A DNA stretch of 64,000 nucleotides from Marinilabiliaceae bacterium UBA5488 (GTDB taxonomy: Bacteria > Bacteroidota > Bacteroidia > Bacteroidales > Marinilabiliaceae), in contig DIPM01000027.1 in NCBI GenBank assembly GCA_002427105.1, forward strand, positions 33,313 through 97,312. Direction: 5' to 3'. Below, one piece after another: positions 43,544 to 52,529 of the stretch (the first letter of the stretch is position 1; every line of letters begins with the position of its first letter). A program made the translations under genes and the position numbers. The notes beneath the pieces were generated by a model. The model had not been told where the DNA came from and ran no database searches. It saw only the letters and a list, made by a program, of their open reading frames with translations.

Positions 43544-45151
43544 ATGAATAGATTATTATTGATAGTCTTGCTTTCAATTCCCTCGCTTCTGTGGAGTCAG
43601 AAGGAGTTTAATATAAGCGGTGATTTATCAGCTAATGCCATATTTAGCAGTGGCGACTTGGCGCCATTCTGGTTATACTCGCGACAGGAGGGAAGATGGG
43701 GGATTGAAAAAGGCAGCCAGTTTTTGAGCACCGCGGCCCTTAGTGCGAAATATGCGACAGACGACAATTTTAGCGTAAACCTAAACCTTGAAGCTGACTA
43801 TAACAGCCAAATCTACGACTTTTATCTGCACAGTTATAACTTAGACCTAAATTGGCACTTTTTAAATCTGAGAGCCGGACGTCATAGCTTCAATCCTATA
43901 TTTGAAAAAGGATATGAGGGTCAGGGCTCTTACCTTTATGGAGATAATGCCAGACCCCTTGATAGGATAACTATAGGGATACCTTCCTTTACAAGTTTGC
44001 CGGGATTTCTAAAGCGTTTTGAGATTAAAGGAGAGCTGAGCCACGGCCTGCTGGATGATAAGCATCAGGGTGCTCTTAAATATCATAAGGATGTGTTACT
44101 GCATGAGAAGTATGGCTATCTGAGGTGGAACGGGGGCAGATGGAAACCATACTTAGGGCTGAATCACTCGGTTTTGATGGGAGGATACAGATACAATGGA
44201 GAAAAGATTCCAATTGATTACTTGAAGGCAATTTTGGGGAAGAGCTCTGAAAAAATTGGAGGCGGGGATGCCACCAACGCTGCCGGAGGGCACATGGGAC
44301 TGTATGATGTAGGTCTTTATTATTTTAATGATAAAGGGAGCTTCCGTTTTTACTATCAGCTGCCCTTCGCCGATGCTTCAGGCATGAGGCCCTTTGTTCG
44401 TAATAGAGATCAGATAGCCGGAATTATGTGGGAAGGGAAAAAGAATGGAATTCTTAATAGCTTCACCTTTGAATGGATTAATAGTTCTTATCAATCGGGT
44501 AATGGAATGCCTGATGCCCGTTTTGAGCTTGAGGATGGAAGCATTGTGATGGTTGTTGCATTTGAGCTAGACGACCCGGCTTACAGGGAAGATTTAATGC
44601 GAAAGATAGGAGTGGATAATCCGGGCAGTTATTCCAAGAAGGATGTTAGTAAGTATTTGAGGGATAATTATAACCGGGGTAACAGGTACGGAGGACGTGA
44701 TTGGTATATGAGCAACGGAACTTACCCTGCGGGCTGGACTCACTACGGAATGCTTATGGGTTCGCCGTTTAATCTGACTTACGCCCAGCTTGCACATAAG
44801 AACCCCAATTTGGGTATTTATTCCGATGGCTACCAGATAGTGAACGATCGTTTTAAAGCAATCCATATTGGGGCTAGCGGTGCCATAAGTCAAAATGTGT
44901 TTTGGGATGCGAAGTTTAGCTTTAGCCGAAATTATGGTTCTTATCATCATCTTTATCCGGGACGTTATACTTGGGATGAGACGAAGGATTATTTTTTTAA
45001 GGAAGGCAAAAATCAGCTATACAGCCGTATCGGTCTGTCCTGGTTGGCTCTTGCTGAGCAAAAGTTAGAAGTTAATGCAGTATTTGGCATGGATATTGGC
45101 GAGCTGTCACAGTCGGTTGGAATGCAGATTGGTGTGTCAAAGCATTTTTAG
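43544..45151 (+). CDS. Capsule-assembly Wzi-family outer-membrane protein
   Basis: 535 residues with a signal peptide (cleavage after LLWS, about residue 18). The mature protein is rich in alternating aromatic/hydrophobic strands typical of an 18-stranded beta barrel. Family features are the N-terminal APFWLYSRQEGRWG, LNLRAGRHSF and later WTHYGMLMGSPF. Wzi binds nascent capsular polysaccharide at the cell surface; many Bacteroidota carry one or more Wzi-like proteins outside capsule clusters. It is followed 100 bases later by the initiating sugar-phosphate transferase in the same direction, suggesting a functional pair for surface polysaccharide. Its leader shares sequence with that of the pseudo-kinase gene. 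Confidence 0.88.
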   Translation: MNRLLLIVLLSIPSLLWSQKEFNISGDLSANAIFSSGDLAPFWLYSRQEGRWGIEKGSQFLSTAALSAKYATDDNFSVNLNLEADYNSQIYDFYLHSYNLDLNWHFLNLRAGRHSFNPIFEKGYEGQGSYLYGDNARPLDRITIGIPSFTSLPGFLKRFEIKGELSHGLLDDKHQGALKYHKDVLLHEKYGYLRWNGGRWKPYLGLNHSVLMGGYRYNGEKIPIDYLKAILGKSSEKIGGGDATNAAGGHMGLYDVGLYYFNDKGSFRFYYQLPFADASGMRPFVRNRDQIAGIMWEGKKNGILNSFTFEWINSSYQSGNGMPDARFELEDGSIVMVVAFELDDPAYREDLMRKIGVDNPGSYSKKDVSKYLRDNYNRGNRYGGRDWYMSNGTYPAGWTHYGMLMGSPFNLTYAQLAHKNPNLGIYSDGYQIVNDRFKAIHIGASGAISQNVFWDAKFSFSRNYGSYHHLYPGRYTWDETKDYFFKEGKNQLYSRIGLSWLALAEQKLEVNAVFGMDIGELSQSVGMQIGVSKHF

Positions 45152-45200
45152 ACACTGTGTTTGTCATATTTTACAAGGTTATTTTTATGTTGAGAAGTCA

Positions 45201-45231
45201 TTGGAAAAACATTGTCAATAGACTATCTTCG
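45201..45231 (+). promoter_or_regulatory. Promoter of the sugar transferase gene; decides the start
   Basis: TTG (45201-45203), 20 bases, TATCTTCG (45224-45231; one mismatch to TAnnTTTG). A GTG at 45231 overlaps the -7 box, so the ATG at 45252 is the likely start. Confidence 0.55.
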
Positions 45232-45251
45232 TGCCACTAAACAGTAATGAG

Positions 45252-46646
45252 ATGCTCAAGGAAAAAGCAAAGGCGGTTAATACGATTTCTACCTTGGTAG
45301 ATGTGCTTCTTGCCATTATTAGTTTTAATATTGCCTTATACCTTGAATTTGGAAGGGTCTCGGTATTGCATCACAAAGATAGTGTGATACTTCAGCTATT
45401 GATTGTTATATTCTGGACACTTCTCTCAAAAGGCCTGGGGACCAATATTTTGTATAGATCGCGTCCCTATTCTATGGTTCTGTTCAATTGTATCGGACTT
45501 GCTATAATAGGCACTGTCCTGTTGGTGGTATCTGCATGGGCTTTCAATCTTTTCTATTTAGGGATAGGCCTTTTCCTGGTCTTTGCTGTTCTAGATCTAT
45601 TTTTTACCTTTGGATTTAAGACTTTAATATATCAAATACTCAAAGGTGCACGCCGAAAAGGGTTTAACTACCTAAATATGGTGCTGATAGGTGACAAGTC
45701 TGCCCTTCCATTTATCCGTCAATTGATTAGTCATCCCGAATGGGGATATAGGGTCAATGCAATTATTGGAAACGAGAGCCTCCTTAAGAGATGTCCTGAC
45801 ATAGCACCCATGCTTGCCGAAGACACCGATCTTGAGCAGCTCTTGCGCGATAAAGCAATAGATGAAGTTATTGTGTGCAAAGAGGTCTTAGATCCTCAGC
45901 AATTAGAGTCATACGTACAGATATGTTCAGAGATGGGGGTAGTGTTCCGCCTTTATTCCCCATTTTTCACTATGCTTGCCAACAAAACTCATATGCACTA
46001 CTTTGGCACTACGCCATTACTTACAATTTCCAATACCCCTATGAGTTATCTGGCCCTTCAGTCGAAGGCTCTTTTCGACAGGGTTTTCTCAGCCTTTGTG
46101 CTCTTTATGCTTATTCCGGCTTTCCTTGTTATTGGCATTGCAATTAAATTAGACTCAAAGGGACCGGTATTTTTTAGCCAGAAGCGTGTAGGCTTGAGGG
46201 GCAGACGTTTTATGGTGCATAAGTTTCGCACCATGGTGGTAAATGCTGAAGAGTTAAAGCAAGAGTTGATGGCGCAGAACGAGATGGATGGTCCGGTGTT
46301 TAAGATTGCAAAAGATCCGCGTATTACAAGGGTTGGCCAGTTTCTCCGCAAGACTAGTCTTGACGAACTTCCACAGTTCTTTAATGCTTTGATGGGTGAA
46401 ATGTCAGTGGTAGGACCGCGTCCCCCTCTGCCCGACGAAGTTCGCGAATATGAGCGATGGCAGTTGCGCAGATTGTCAATGAAGCCGGGTATTACCTGTA
46501 TATGGCAGGTGTCGGGTCGTAATGACATTCCTTTTGAGGAGTGGATGAAGATGGACTTGGAGTATATAGACAACTGGTCTCTGAAACTAGATTTTGTAAT
46601 ATTTTTAAAAACAATACGTACCATGCTTCGCGGGGATGGTAAATAA
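45252..46646 (+). CDS. Undecaprenyl-phosphate sugar-1-phosphate transferase (exopolysaccharide initiation)
   Basis: 464 residues from the ATG at 45252. Four N-terminal membrane helices (about 10-130) are followed by a soluble Rossmann-like domain (LNMVLIGDKSALPFIRQL, about 140-240), a fifth helix (about 275-297) and the catalytic Bac_transf domain: KLDSKGPVFFSQKRVG, FMVHKFRTMV, LRKTSLDELPQFFNALMGEMSVVGPRPPLP and PGITCIWQVSGRNDIPFEEW. The enzyme places glucose-1-P, galactose-1-P or a similar sugar phosphate on undecaprenyl phosphate to start exopolysaccharide or capsule repeats. The WcaJ/WbaP family is certain; the sugar is not. Neither flippase nor polymerase genes are next to it; only the Wzi protein upstream fits the pathway. 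Confidence 0.9.
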   Translation: MLKEKAKAVNTISTLVDVLLAIISFNIALYLEFGRVSVLHHKDSVILQLLIVIFWTLLSKGLGTNILYRSRPYSMVLFNCIGLAIIGTVLLVVSAWAFNLFYLGIGLFLVFAVLDLFFTFGFKTLIYQILKGARRKGFNYLNMVLIGDKSALPFIRQLISHPEWGYRVNAIIGNESLLKRCPDIAPMLAEDTDLEQLLRDKAIDEVIVCKEVLDPQQLESYVQICSEMGVVFRLYSPFFTMLANKTHMHYFGTTPLLTISNTPMSYLALQSKALFDRVFSAFVLFMLIPAFLVIGIAIKLDSKGPVFFSQKRVGLRGRRFMVHKFRTMVVNAEELKQELMAQNEMDGPVFKIAKDPRITRVGQFLRKTSLDELPQFFNALMGEMSVVGPRPPLPDEVREYERWQLRRLSMKPGITCIWQVSGRNDIPFEEWMKMDLEYIDNWSLKLDFVIFLKTIRTMLRGDGK

Positions 46647-46678
46647 TTAATTATTGGTAAGCGCTAAAAGTTTCGGCC

Positions 46679-47557
46679 TTGAAAAGTCATTTTTTCTTTA
46701 ATATCATTGTTATCGCCCTCTTGATAAGCTCGGGCTGCTCGCGTTATAAAGTTCCCGCGGGCTACCCTAAACCTAATGAAATGGCGCAAATATTGGCAGA
46801 TATTTATGTAGTTGACGCAACTCTCACCTACTTGCCCGGTTCTTCTTCGGCTCGTAACAAAGAGATTACAGGTTCTTACCGTTATGTTCTTGAAAGGCAT
46901 GGTCTTAGTTCTGCCGAGTTTGATACCATCCGCAAATGGTACGTTTCTCATCCGGATCTTTATCAAAAGGTTTATGAGCAAGTGCTTGAAAGACTCAGCA
47001 ATGCAGATGCAGATGTGAAGATTATCATTGAACGTGAGAAAGCTGCAGCGGAAGAGGCTGAAAAGTTAGCTATTCAGGCCAGGCTTAATAACCTGTGGCC
47101 CGACTCGACCTTTGTCAGGGTTTATGATTCCGACTCAACAGACAGCAGGTATCCCTTCCGCATAGAAGTAGATACCCTGGCGCTCTCAGGAAGAGTTCGT
47201 TTGAGAGCCGGCTACAAGTTTCTGCGTAGCGATGAGAGTCGCAATACGCGTATGATGCTATCAGCCTTTTACAATGACAGTCTGGCCGATACTGTTTACA
47301 AAGACATAAAAATTTCGTTTCAGCGCCGGGTTGAAGAGCTTGTCTTGAAGCTTAAGGATGATACTATCCCTAAATATATTGATGGTTTTCTTTTGCTGCA
47401 GGATTCTCTCAACAAGGTATCGGTAGAAATTGATGATATACGGATTCGTGTTGTGCCTGACAGCCTGACGCTTCCGTCAAATGCTTATAAGCCTGAAGCT
47501 GACAATGTTGTTGACACAGTCATCAAAAGTCGCCGGCCGGAAACCAGGGTTAGATAA
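46679..47557 (+). CDS. DUF4296 lipoprotein
   Basis: 292 residues starting at a TTG (46679). There is no ATG or GTG in frame before a perfect lipoprotein signal, MKSHFFFNIIVIALLISSGC with lipobox SSGC, so the rare TTG start is well supported. The DUF4296 domain follows (about 25-120: PAGYPKPNEMAQILADIYVVDATL, HGLSSAEFDTIRKWYVSHPDLYQKVYEQVLERL), mostly helical, then a charged linker and a beta-rich tail unlike most family members, which end near residue 150. The family is confined to Bacteroidota; its function is unknown. It lies 32 bases after the sugar transferase and 11 bases before the next gene, so the three may form an operon. Confidence 0.82.
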   Translation: MKSHFFFNIIVIALLISSGCSRYKVPAGYPKPNEMAQILADIYVVDATLTYLPGSSSARNKEITGSYRYVLERHGLSSAEFDTIRKWYVSHPDLYQKVYEQVLERLSNADADVKIIIEREKAAAEEAEKLAIQARLNNLWPDSTFVRVYDSDSTDSRYPFRIEVDTLALSGRVRLRAGYKFLRSDESRNTRMMLSAFYNDSLADTVYKDIKISFQRRVEELVLKLKDDTIPKYIDGFLLLQDSLNKVSVEIDDIRIRVVPDSLTLPSNAYKPEADNVVDTVIKSRRPETRVR

Positions 47558-47568
47558 AATCTTGTGAG

Positions 47569-48186
47569 GTGAATAATACACGGAAATTTGGAGCCCATCT
47601 AATTCTTCTGCCCGATGGTTCAATTGGATCCTGGCCGATAGTGGAAGTTGCAGGTAAGGGAACCATTGTGTCTGTTGAGACTAACCCGCAAGGAATGAAG
47701 GAACGACCCGGACTTGAATGGTTTGGCGGTTTGATGATTCCCGGGCTTTTGGATGTGGCGGGAACAGCATCTGCCGATTGGTATAAGCAAGCCCTTTTAA
47801 ATACTCACTTTAGCGAAGGCACTTTATATATTGGTCTTCAGGAGTCTGCCCAGGGTTTTAATAAGCCTCCATTTTTTTCAAAATCCCCGGATCTCCATCT
47901 ATATAAGCATCCTGCACTGGTTAGAACAAATTTGAATTTCTCTGTTCCCTTATTCAGGCGGATAAGTGATTTTTGCCTTGCAAATACAGAATGCGACTGG
48001 GTCGAGCTCTTGTGGCAGGCTTCGGAAGGAATAGCATCTATGAGCGATGACTTGAAGCAGTATGGCTCGATTCAAGCCGGTAAGCAAAGCGGGTTGTTGA
48101 TCATAAGTGGGGCTGATTTGAAGCAGATTAAGCCTTCAAATCAGATGAGGATAAAATGGTTATCATATCCTTCGGATAAAAAATAA
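47569..48186 (+). CDS. Shrunken amidohydrolase-like protein, probably not catalytic
   Basis: 205 residues from a GTG start at 47569, 11 bases after the DUF4296 gene. The N-terminus resembles the outer beta-sandwich and entry strand of metal-dependent amidohydrolases: LILLPDGSIGSWPIVEV, VETNPQG, and GGLMIPGLLDVAG where active enzymes have 'PGxIDxHxH'. The C-terminus AKQSG-type block (GSIQAGKQSGLLIISG) matches the closing 'GSIxxGKxADLvv' motif. Between them only about 110 residues remain, compared with about 280 in a full TIM barrel, and the metal-binding HxH, Lys, His, His and Asp are absent. There is no frameshift or internal stop, so it is an intact small gene, perhaps a pseudoenzyme. In other Bacteroidota a cytosine-deaminase-like amidohydrolase may occupy this place. 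Confidence 0.6.
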   Translation: MNNTRKFGAHLILLPDGSIGSWPIVEVAGKGTIVSVETNPQGMKERPGLEWFGGLMIPGLLDVAGTASADWYKQALLNTHFSEGTLYIGLQESAQGFNKPPFFSKSPDLHLYKHPALVRTNLNFSVPLFRRISDFCLANTECDWVELLWQASEGIASMSDDLKQYGSIQAGKQSGLLIISGADLKQIKPSNQMRIKWLSYPSDKK

Positions 48187-48232
48187 GGGACCCTCGTTTC
48201 CGAAAGCCCCTTTACTCTTTCCCTTAAGGTAA

Positions 48233-49492
48233 TTATCCACGGATAGCTTTGATCCCCGGAAGTTCTTTGCCTTCCAGATATTCCAGCAGCGCTCCTCCTG
48301 CAGTTGAGATATAGCTAACGCCCTCGGCTAGGCCGAACTGATTAACGCAAGCTACTGAGTCTCCGCCGCCAACAAGTGAGAACGCTCCTTTTTTGGTGGC
48401 TTCCACAATTGCCTCGCCTGTTGCTTTTGAACCGGCTGCAAATTTCTCCATTTCAAACACACCAACAGGCCCGTTCCAAAGGATGGTAGCCGAATTTTCT
48501 ATCACTTCTTTAAAGACTTTTATTGATTCCGGGCCTGCATCCAATCCGAGCCACCCGTCAGGGATATTGCTGGCATCGCAGATTTGGGTATTGGCATCAT
48601 TACTGAATTTATCACCTGCAACAACATCAGTGGCCATATATATTTTAACGCCTTTTTCTGCAGCTTTCTTCTCTAGTTTCAGAGCAAGCTCCATATAGTC
48701 GTCTTCACAAAGCGAAGCTCCTATTTTGCCGCCGCGAGCCTTTAGGAAGGTGAAAGTCATACCGCCTCCTAAAATCAGGTTGTCAACCTTGTCGAGCATA
48801 TTCTCGATAATAGTGATTTTTGACGAAACCTTAGCTCCTCCCATTATAGCGGTGAAGGGGCGCTTAGGATTTTTAACTACCTTGTCGAGGCTTTGAACTT
48901 CGCTTTCAATAAGGAAACCGAACATCTTGCTGTCTGCATCGAAGTAGTCAGCGATAATTGCTGTAGAGGCATGAGCTCTGTGAGCAGTGCCAAAAGCGTC
49001 GTTTACATAAACATCTGCTAAATCGGCTAGTGCTTTTGAGAACACTTTTTGCTTTTCTTTCATTTCAGCCTTAGCTGCTTTTGTCTGCTCTTCTGTGGCA
49101 TCATCGGCTAATTTCGGCTTTCCTTCTTCCTCAAGATAAAAACGAAGGTTTTCAAGCAGAAGAACCTGGCCGGGCTTTAAAGCTGCGGCTTTGGCTTTTG
49201 CATCGGGTCCCACGCAATCTGAGGCAATAATTACTTCAGTGCCAATTGTTTTGGCAAGGTGAGCCTGAATGTGTTTCAGCGAAAATTCAGGATTAACTTT
49301 TCCCTTAGGACGTCCAAGGTGAGACATGATAATTACTGATCCGCCATCCTTTAAAATTTTGTGTGTGGTAGGCATGGCTGCACGGATTCTCGTGTCATCA
49401 GTTATTTCAAAATTGGCATTTAGCGGGACGTTAAAGTCCACGCGCACAATGGCTTTTTTGCCGGCAAAGTTGTAGGCTTCAATTTTTGACAT
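48233..49492 (-). CDS. pgk: Phosphoglycerate kinase
   Basis: 419 residues. Substrate-binding motifs VRVDFNVPL, SHLGRPKG and RAHASTAIIADYF in the N-domain, and GGAKVSSKI, LGGGMTFTFLKA, WNGPVGVFEMEKFAAG and VGGGDSVA in the ATP-binding C-domain. The loop 125-150 (KPKLADDATEEQTKAAKAEM) is a Bacteroidota-type insertion. The enzyme makes ATP and 3-phosphoglycerate in glycolysis. It is transcribed alone from the spacer shared with the divergent rnr gene. Confidence 0.97.
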   Translation of the reverse strand: MSKIEAYNFAGKKAIVRVDFNVPLNANFEITDDTRIRAAMPTTHKILKDGGSVIIMSHLGRPKGKVNPEFSLKHIQAHLAKTIGTEVIIASDCVGPDAKAKAAALKPGQVLLLENLRFYLEEEGKPKLADDATEEQTKAAKAEMKEKQKVFSKALADLADVYVNDAFGTAHRAHASTAIIADYFDADSKMFGFLIESEVQSLDKVVKNPKRPFTAIMGGAKVSSKITIIENMLDKVDNLILGGGMTFTFLKARGGKIGASLCEDDYMELALKLEKKAAEKGVKIYMATDVVAGDKFSNDANTQICDASNIPDGWLGLDAGPESIKVFKEVIENSATILWNGPVGVFEMEKFAAGSKATGEAIVEATKKGAFSLVGGGDSVACVNQFGLAEGVSYISTAGGALLEYLEGKELPGIKAIRG

Positions 49493-49535
49493 ATAATTCT
49501 TGTTTATTATGTTTTAAAAAGGATGCGTAAAGATA

Positions 49536-49543
49536 CAAAAATA
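49536..49543 (-). promoter_or_regulatory. -7 element of the pgk promoter
   Basis: Minus strand TATTTTTG matches TAnnTTTG, 44 bases before pgk. A second box, TATCTTTA (49528-49535), adjoins it on the gene side. No clear -33. Confidence 0.4.
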
Positions 49544-49626
49544 TTGAACTGATAACATGAAATCTTGTTCATAGCTTTGTAAAAACCTTTTTAGTGGAAA
49601 ATTCGGCAGTCTGGTTTTTATTTTAT

Positions 49627-49634
49627 TACCTTTG
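49627..49634 (+). promoter_or_regulatory. -7 element of the rnr promoter
   Basis: TACCTTTG matches TAnnTTTG, 37 bases before the ATG at 49671. A further candidate, TAGCTTTG, is at 49573-49580. The -33 region is poor for both. Confidence 0.45.
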
Positions 49635-49670
49635 ATTGCTTGAGTAGCAATATTATTGGGAGATATATAT

Positions 49671-51836
49671 ATGACAAACAGTGCAGAGAAGAGACCAAAA
49701 CGGTCGGAAATAAAAAAAATGATTCAGGAGGTTTTTAATAACAATCCTAAAAAATCGTTTAATTACAAACAGATGTCCGCCGCCATTGGGCTTAACAAGA
49801 AGAGTGGACGTCAATTGGTTGAAGTGCTTCTGTTTGAAATGATGGAAAGCGGTGTTTTAAGCGAAATAGCAGCAGGTAGGTTTAAGATGCTTTCGCGGGG
49901 TTCTCATATAATCGGCGTGGTTGATATGACAGCATCGGGAGCTGCCTACATTGTTCCTGAGGATGGCGGTGATGATGTTTTTGTGTCGCAGACCAATCTA
50001 AATAGTGCTTTGCATGGTGATACGGTTAAGGTTCTTCAGTATGCCCGTAAGCGGCGGCGCCAGCCCGAGGGTGAAGTGGTTGAGATTATTAAAAGAAAGA
50101 GAGAACTTTTCGTTGGACAAATTCAGCTTAGCGCCAACTTTGCATTTTTGGTGGCCGACTCCCGGGTAATCAATAAAGATATTTTCATACCCAAAGATAA
50201 ATTAAAAGGCGCATTGAACGGCCAGAAGGCAGTGGCTCGCATTATCGAGTGGCCTGCAAGTGCAAAGAATCCGGTTGGCGAGATAGTAGATGTTTTGGGT
50301 GATGTTGGAGAAAATAATGCCGAGATGCATGCTATTTTGGCGGAATTCAATCTTCCCTACACTTATCCTGAAGAAGTAAATGCAGCTGCCGAGAAAATTT
50401 CTGAAACTATTTCTGCCGATGAAATCAAACAACGTCGCGACTTTCGTCAAGTGACAACTTTCACTATTGACCCTGCCGACGCGAAAGATTTTGACGATGC
50501 TTTGTCAATCAGGAAGCTGGAGGATAATCTATGGGAAATTGGCGTTCACATAGCTGATGTTACCCACTTTGTTGAACCTGATTCGATAATTGACAAGGAA
50601 GGCTATGAGAGGGCTACTTCTGTTTACCTTGTTGATCGTGTTGTGCCTATGCTGCCTGAACGTCTTAGCAATTTTTTGTGTTCACTGCGCCCCAATGAAG
50701 ATAAGCTGTGTTTTTCGGTAGTGTTTAATATGGATGGCAATGGTATTATTAAGGATTCGTGGGTTGGACGTAGCATTATTAATTCTGACAAACGTTTTAC
50801 CTACGAGGATGCACAAACAATAATTGAGACCGGAGAGGGTGATTTTGCCGAGGAGTTAAAGATTATGAATTCGATCGCTGTTAAGCTTCGTGAAGCTAGA
50901 TTCAAAAAGGGGGCAGTAGGCTTTGAGCGGGTCGAGGTTCAGTTTGAGATTGACAGCAATGGCAAGCCTCTTGGGGTAAATTTTAAGGAATCGAAAGATT
51001 CCAATAAGCTTATCGAGGAGTTTATGCTCTCGGCCAATAAGCGTGTTGCAGAACTTATTGGTATGAATGAACTGGAAAAGAACAAGAAAAAAGAAGCCAA
51101 AACTTTTGTCTATAGGATTCATGACTTGCCTAATGCTGACAAGCTTGATACCTTTACCAATTTTGTCAGGAAGTTTGGGCTTGAAGCAAGCCCTCAGCCC
51201 AAAGAAAGCGTTAGTCAGGCTCTTAATAGGGTACTTGCAGCAGTGCAGGGAAAGAAGGAGCAGAATATTGTGGAAACTTTGGCTGTCAGAACTATGGCCA
51301 AGGCAGTCTATTCGACTCACAATATAGGTCATTACGGCCTTGCATTCAAACATTATTCTCATTTCACATCGCCCATACGTCGTTATCCTGATATGATGGC
51401 TCATCGTTTGCTTCAGAGCTATATGGACGGAGCAAAGAGTGTTTCGGCCGAGAAGTATGAAGAGATGTGTGAACACTGTTCGGAAATGGAGCAGCGTGCA
51501 GCTGATGCCGAAAGGGCTTCAATAAAGTATAAGCAGGTAGAGTTTTTGAAGGATCGCGAAGGTGAGTTATTTGACGGTGTTATATCGGGGGTAAGCGAAT
51601 GGGGTGTTTATGTGGAATTGATCGACAACAAATGTGAAGGTATGATTCCTATGCGTGAGCTCGACGATGATTATTACCAATTTGACGAAGATAATTATGC
51701 CTTAATAGGGCGACGAACCCGCCGGAGGTTTCAATTGGGCGATGCTATTAAGATTCAGGTGGTTAGGGCTAACCTCGAACGACGCCAGCTGGATTTTGCT
51801 TTGGCTCCGGAAGCTGATAATGCCTGGATGAAATAA
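49671..51836 (+). CDS. rnr: Ribonuclease R
   Basis: 721 residues from the ATG at 49671; an in-frame TTG five codons earlier is less likely. An N-terminal winged-helix region (about 10-65) precedes two cold-shock domains, the RNB nuclease domain with FTIDPADAKDFDDALS (metal aspartates), SVYLVDRVVPMLPERLSNFLCSL and HYSHFTSPIRRYPDMMAHRLL, and a C-terminal S1 domain (DGVISGVSEWGVYVELIDNKCEGMIP). RNase R degrades structured RNA 3' to 5' and takes part in rRNA and tmRNA quality control. The lysine-rich tail of the E. coli enzyme is missing, as often in Bacteroidota. It is separated by 72 bases and a new promoter from the TetR gene. Confidence 0.96.
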   Translation: MTNSAEKRPKRSEIKKMIQEVFNNNPKKSFNYKQMSAAIGLNKKSGRQLVEVLLFEMMESGVLSEIAAGRFKMLSRGSHIIGVVDMTASGAAYIVPEDGGDDVFVSQTNLNSALHGDTVKVLQYARKRRRQPEGEVVEIIKRKRELFVGQIQLSANFAFLVADSRVINKDIFIPKDKLKGALNGQKAVARIIEWPASAKNPVGEIVDVLGDVGENNAEMHAILAEFNLPYTYPEEVNAAAEKISETISADEIKQRRDFRQVTTFTIDPADAKDFDDALSIRKLEDNLWEIGVHIADVTHFVEPDSIIDKEGYERATSVYLVDRVVPMLPERLSNFLCSLRPNEDKLCFSVVFNMDGNGIIKDSWVGRSIINSDKRFTYEDAQTIIETGEGDFAEELKIMNSIAVKLREARFKKGAVGFERVEVQFEIDSNGKPLGVNFKESKDSNKLIEEFMLSANKRVAELIGMNELEKNKKKEAKTFVYRIHDLPNADKLDTFTNFVRKFGLEASPQPKESVSQALNRVLAAVQGKKEQNIVETLAVRTMAKAVYSTHNIGHYGLAFKHYSHFTSPIRRYPDMMAHRLLQSYMDGAKSVSAEKYEEMCEHCSEMEQRAADAERASIKYKQVEFLKDREGELFDGVISGVSEWGVYVELIDNKCEGMIPMRELDDDYYQFDEDNYALIGRRTRRRFQLGDAIKIQVVRANLERRQLDFALAPEADNAWMK

Positions 51837-51874
51837 TAATCCGTCAAGAAAAGGCACAAGCCTTAAACATTTTT

Positions 51875-51882
51875 TACTTTTG
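51875..51882 (+). promoter_or_regulatory. -7 element of the TetR-metA transcript; decides the start
   Basis: TACTTTTG, full match, overlaps a GTG (51882) that would extend the TetR frame by nine codons. The transcript therefore begins after it and the ATG at 51909 is the start. Confidence 0.55.
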
Positions 51883-51908
51883 TGTGTTACAAGTTAAAAG
51901 TTAGCAAT

Positions 51909-52517
51909 ATGAGTTTGGAAAGCAGTTCACTTACACCTTCTCAGGACGCCAACAGAAATTCAATTCTGGAAGCAGCACGAGATTTGTTTGCCCGTTACGG
52001 TTTTAAGAAGACCACCATGGAAGATATTGCCATGGCTCTGCGTAAAGGGAAAAGTTCCCTTTATTACTATTTCAAGAATAAAGAAGAGATTTTTCAGGCA
52101 GTAATTGGTTTGGAATCAGAAATCCTGTTTACTAAGCTTAATGATGTTGTTAAATCTGAGGGTAATGCACAGGTTAAGTTACGCAATTATGTTATTGTCA
52201 GAATGGAGACAATTAGCGAACTACTTAATTACCAGAAGGTTTTGAAAGAGGATTTCTATGGCGACTATGAGTTTTTGGGCGCCTATAAAATGGAGGGGGA
52301 GACTCTGGAAGAAGAATTTATTCAGTCAATTCTTGAAGAGGGTGTTCGTAACGGTGTTTTCAGCATTAAAGATACAAAGCTTGGAGCGACAAGTATTGTT
52401 ATTACTCTTCGAGGGCTTGAGATTCCCCTTTTCCGTCGTTCACTAAGTGTTCAGGAGCTTGGTGTTCAGTTAGACAATATTTTAAATATCCTGTTTTACG
52501 GATTAGTGAAGCATTAA
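51909..52517 (+). CDS. TetR/AcrR-family transcriptional regulator
   Basis: 202 residues from the ATG at 51909. The DNA-binding domain is typical: NSILEAARDLFARYGFKKTTMEDIAMALRKGKSSLYYYFKNKEEIFQAVI (about 17-66), with the recognition helix in KSSLYYYF. The C-terminal ligand domain (about 70-200) is all-helical and not assignable. It lies 12 bases upstream of metA and shares its transcript. A regulator co-transcribed with a biosynthetic gene may sense a methionine-pathway or lipid-like ligand, but related Bacteroidota TetR proteins at this place are uncharacterised. Whether it represses its own operon is open; no clear palindromic operator was found around 51875. Confidence 0.88.
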   Translation: MSLESSSLTPSQDANRNSILEAARDLFARYGFKKTTMEDIAMALRKGKSSLYYYFKNKEEIFQAVIGLESEILFTKLNDVVKSEGNAQVKLRNYVIVRMETISELLNYQKVLKEDFYGDYEFLGAYKMEGETLEEEFIQSILEEGVRNGVFSIKDTKLGATSIVITLRGLEIPLFRRSLSVQELGVQLDNILNILFYGLVKH

Positions 52518-52529
52518 TTCAAGTTAGAC

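Noticed and set aside
48184..48226. Terminator TAAGGGA/TCCCTTA between the amidohydrolase-like gene and pgk
   Set aside because: 7-bp stem with a 29-nt loop and no U tract; too weak to list.
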